From NCBI RefSeq assembly GCF_016925615.1, contig NZ_CP070499.1, positions 2,356,001 to 2,420,000 on the forward strand: a DNA stretch of 64,000 bases, written 5' to 3'. Shown here piece by piece: positions 62,325-64,000 of this stretch. The notes under the pieces were generated by a model, which was given only the letters and a program-made list of their open reading frames with translations, made no database searches and was not told the origin of the DNA. The translations under genes were made by a program, and so were the position numbers. This DNA comes from Natronosporangium hydrolyticum (GTDB lineage: Bacteria > Actinomycetota > Actinomycetes > Mycobacteriales > Micromonosporaceae). Positions within the stretch are counted from its first letter, which is position 1; each line of letters begins with the position of its first letter.

Positions 62325-64000
62325 ATGACCATCGTGCTGGCCGAGAATCTGCACCGCGCCCTGTCCGATCTCGACAGCTCGGCCCGAAAGCGCGTGGTGG
62401 ACTTCCTGATCAAGCTTCAGGTCGAGCCCCACGCCAGCGGTGTGAGACTCAAGGCGATCAAGAACCCTCGCGACCGCCGGGTCCGCACCGCCCGGGTCAC
62501 CGACGACCTGCGGGCGGTGCTGCTCCACCTCGGGGACTCGATGTACATGGTGCAGACAGTGTTGCCCCACGACGATGCCTACCGCTACGCCGAGCAGGTC
62601 ACCCTCACTCTCAACCCGGCGACCGGGGCGGTGGAGGCGCTCGAGACCGCCCGGATCAGCGACCGGGTCGAGCAGGTGGTGGCCGCGCCGAGACAACGCG
62701 TGACCGACCAGCCGCCGCTTCTGGCGCACGTGGTCGACCGCGACTATCAGCGGCTGGGCGTCAACGAGGAGCTGGTGCCGGCGCTGCGCACCCTGGTCGA
62801 CGAGGCGGACCTGTTGGAGCTGGTGGAGCCGCTGCCGCCGCTGCAGCGCGACGTTCTGCTGTCGCTCGTGGACCGTTCACCCGAGCAGGTGTACGCGGAC
62901 TTGATCGCCCCGATCGAGGCGCCGACGGTGAGCGATGACATTCCCACCGCGCTGGCAAGCCCGGTCAACCAGGCGGCGTACCTGGTGGTGACCGACGCCG
63001 CCGAGCTGAAGGACGCACTGGCCTGGCCGATGGACCGGTGGCGGACCTACCTGCACCCGAGCCAGCGCAGCCTGGCGTACCCACTGAAGCCGTACTCCGG
63101 CCCGGTGCGGGTGACCGGCGGCCCCGGGACCGGGAAGACCGTGGTGGCGGTGCACCGGGCGGTGTCGCTGGCACGGGCAGCCGAGCCGGGCGAGCGGATC
63201 CTGCTCACCACCTATGGGAACACCCTCGCCCGGGCGCTGGGAGAGCTGCTGGAGCGTCTCGGCGGCAAGGTGGTCCGGGACTTGGTCGACGTGGTGACGA
63301 CCGACAAGCTGGCCCGGCGGGTGCTGGTTGACGCGGGGCGTACGGTGCCCTCACCTCTGAATGACGCGGACTGCCTCGCTGCGCTACGTGGCTTCGTGGC
63401 CCGGACCGGCAGCGAGCTGGACCCGCAGTTGCTGCGCGACGAGTGGTATCGGATCATCCTGGATCTCGACCTGACCAGCAAGGAGAGTTATCTGGCGGCG
63501 CACCGGCCCCGGATGCGGCGACTCTCGCTGCGCCAGCGGGAACAGGTGTGGGAGGTGCTGGCGGGCTTCACCGAGTGGCTCGCCGAGCATCGCCAGACGA
63601 CCTTTCCGCAGGTGACCAACGAGGCTGCGGCGGTGGTCAGTGGCTGGGAGACCAAGCCCTACCGGCACGTGGTCGTCGATGAGGCGCAGGACATGACCGT
63701 CGGGCAGTGGCGGTTGTTGCGGGCGGTAGTGCCCGAGGCGACCGACGATATGTTCCTTGTCGGCGACGCGCATCAGCGCATTTATGGGCGGTACGTGGTG
63801 CTGAGTCACCACGGCATCCACACTCGCGGCCGGAGCCGTCGGCTGACTATCAGCTACCGGACGACTCGGGAGATCGCCCGGGGCGGGCTGGCGTTGCTTA
63901 AGGGCCATCACTACGACGATCTCGACGGCGGCGACGACACCTTGGACAGCTATCGGGCGTTGACGCGGGGGCCGGTGCCGATTGTGGCCGGCTACCCGAC
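62325..64000 (+). CDS. UvrD/Rep-type helicase with N-terminal RelE-like domain (3' partial)
   Basis: The frame is open to the right edge (558 codons seen). Residues 1-90 resemble the RelE/ParE toxin fold (LDSSARKRVVDFLIKL, then RTARVTDDLRAVLLH), unusual for a helicase. A linker follows, then an SF1 helicase: Walker A GGPGTGKTVVAV near 264, Walker B VVVDEAQD near 450, then VGDAHQRIYG (motif III) and SYRTTREI (motif IV). ATG at 62325 after CCGGAGGTGG; GTG at 62319 is possible. It lies 69 bp after drmC on the same strand and may be an added member of the defence operon. Confidence 0.82.
   Translation, partial: MTIVLAENLHRALSDLDSSARKRVVDFLIKLQVEPHASGVRLKAIKNPRDRRVRTARVTDDLRAVLLHLGDSMYMVQTVLPHDDAYRYAEQVTLTLNPATGAVEALETARISDRVEQVVAAPRQRVTDQPPLLAHVVDRDYQRLGVNEELVPALRTLVDEADLLELVEPLPPLQRDVLLSLVDRSPEQVYADLIAPIEAPTVSDDIPTALASPVNQAAYLVVTDAAELKDALAWPMDRWRTYLHPSQRSLAYPLKPYSGPVRVTGGPGTGKTVVAVHRAVSLARAAEPGERILLTTYGNTLARALGELLERLGGKVVRDLVDVVTTDKLARRVLVDAGRTVPSPLNDADCLAALRGFVARTGSELDPQLLRDEWYRIILDLDLTSKESYLAAHRPRMRRLSLRQREQVWEVLAGFTEWLAEHRQTTFPQVTNEAAAVVSGWETKPYRHVVVDEAQDMTVGQWRLLRAVVPEATDDMFLVGDAHQRIYGRYVVLSHHGIHTRGRSRRLTISYRTTREIARGGLALLKGHHYDDLDGGDDTLDSYRALTRGPVPIVAGYP

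Overview
The window is about 70% GC. Its genes are tightly packed, often with 4-bp start/stop overlaps and many GTG starts. The gene set (ECF41 sigma factor, LAL-type LuxR regulator, DUF397 and type VII-secretion-like debris, DISARM and a Pgl-type kinase) points to an actinobacterium. A member of the Micromonosporaceae is my best guess; this is inference from gene content and not proven.

Region by region: (1) 1-7.5 kb is ordinary metabolism and regulation: an F420/NADPH-type oxidoreductase (cut by the left edge), a glutaminase-STAS fusion, an esterase remnant, a flavodoxin-like oxidoreductase, DUF5996, a GNAT protein, then a TetR gene divergent from two SDR genes with mirrored operators. (2) 7.5-15.9 kb is a complete importer locus: a family-5 solute-binding lipoprotein, two Opp/Nik-type permeases, a fused double ATPase and two IrtAB/YbtPQ-like ABC half-transporters. 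It lies behind a near-consensus Zur box and a TetR-type operator. I read it as a zinc- or metallophore-uptake locus without biosynthesis genes. (3) 15.9-20.8 kb: a DUF998 membrane protein, a CrtI-like flavoprotein translationally coupled to an ECF41 sigma factor, a methyltransferase, a GH43 remnant and a Kelch lipoprotein. (4) 20.9-23.4 kb is debris: a DUF397 remnant, a low-GC orphan immunity-like gene, and small type VII-secretion-style genes ending in a frameshift. (5) 23.3-31.2 kb is stress and redox: VOC/ArsR, WrbA, Hsp20, an 886-aa LuxR regulator, DUF1931, thioredoxin and a cNMP-binding-domain/thioredoxin-reductase-like fusion that lacks the redox CxxC.

(6) 31.3-64 kb is a defence and mobile-element island. 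It holds a PglW-type NERD/kinase protein, an RHS-Hint polymorphic toxin with its immunity gene, an IS66 transposase abutting an ISAs1 transposase, an HNH endonuclease, and a full class 1 DISARM set in order drmD-drmMI-drmA-drmB-drmC. A RelE-like/UvrD helicase follows and runs off the right edge. Two damaged copies of the same Rpn/YhgA-family nuclease gene sit in the island, one before pglW and one between drmMI and drmA. Each is flanked by imperfect direct repeats of neighbouring sequence. At the DISARM copy the repeats show that drmMI and drmA once overlapped and were split by the insertion.

No tRNA, rRNA, CRISPR array or replication origin was recognised.
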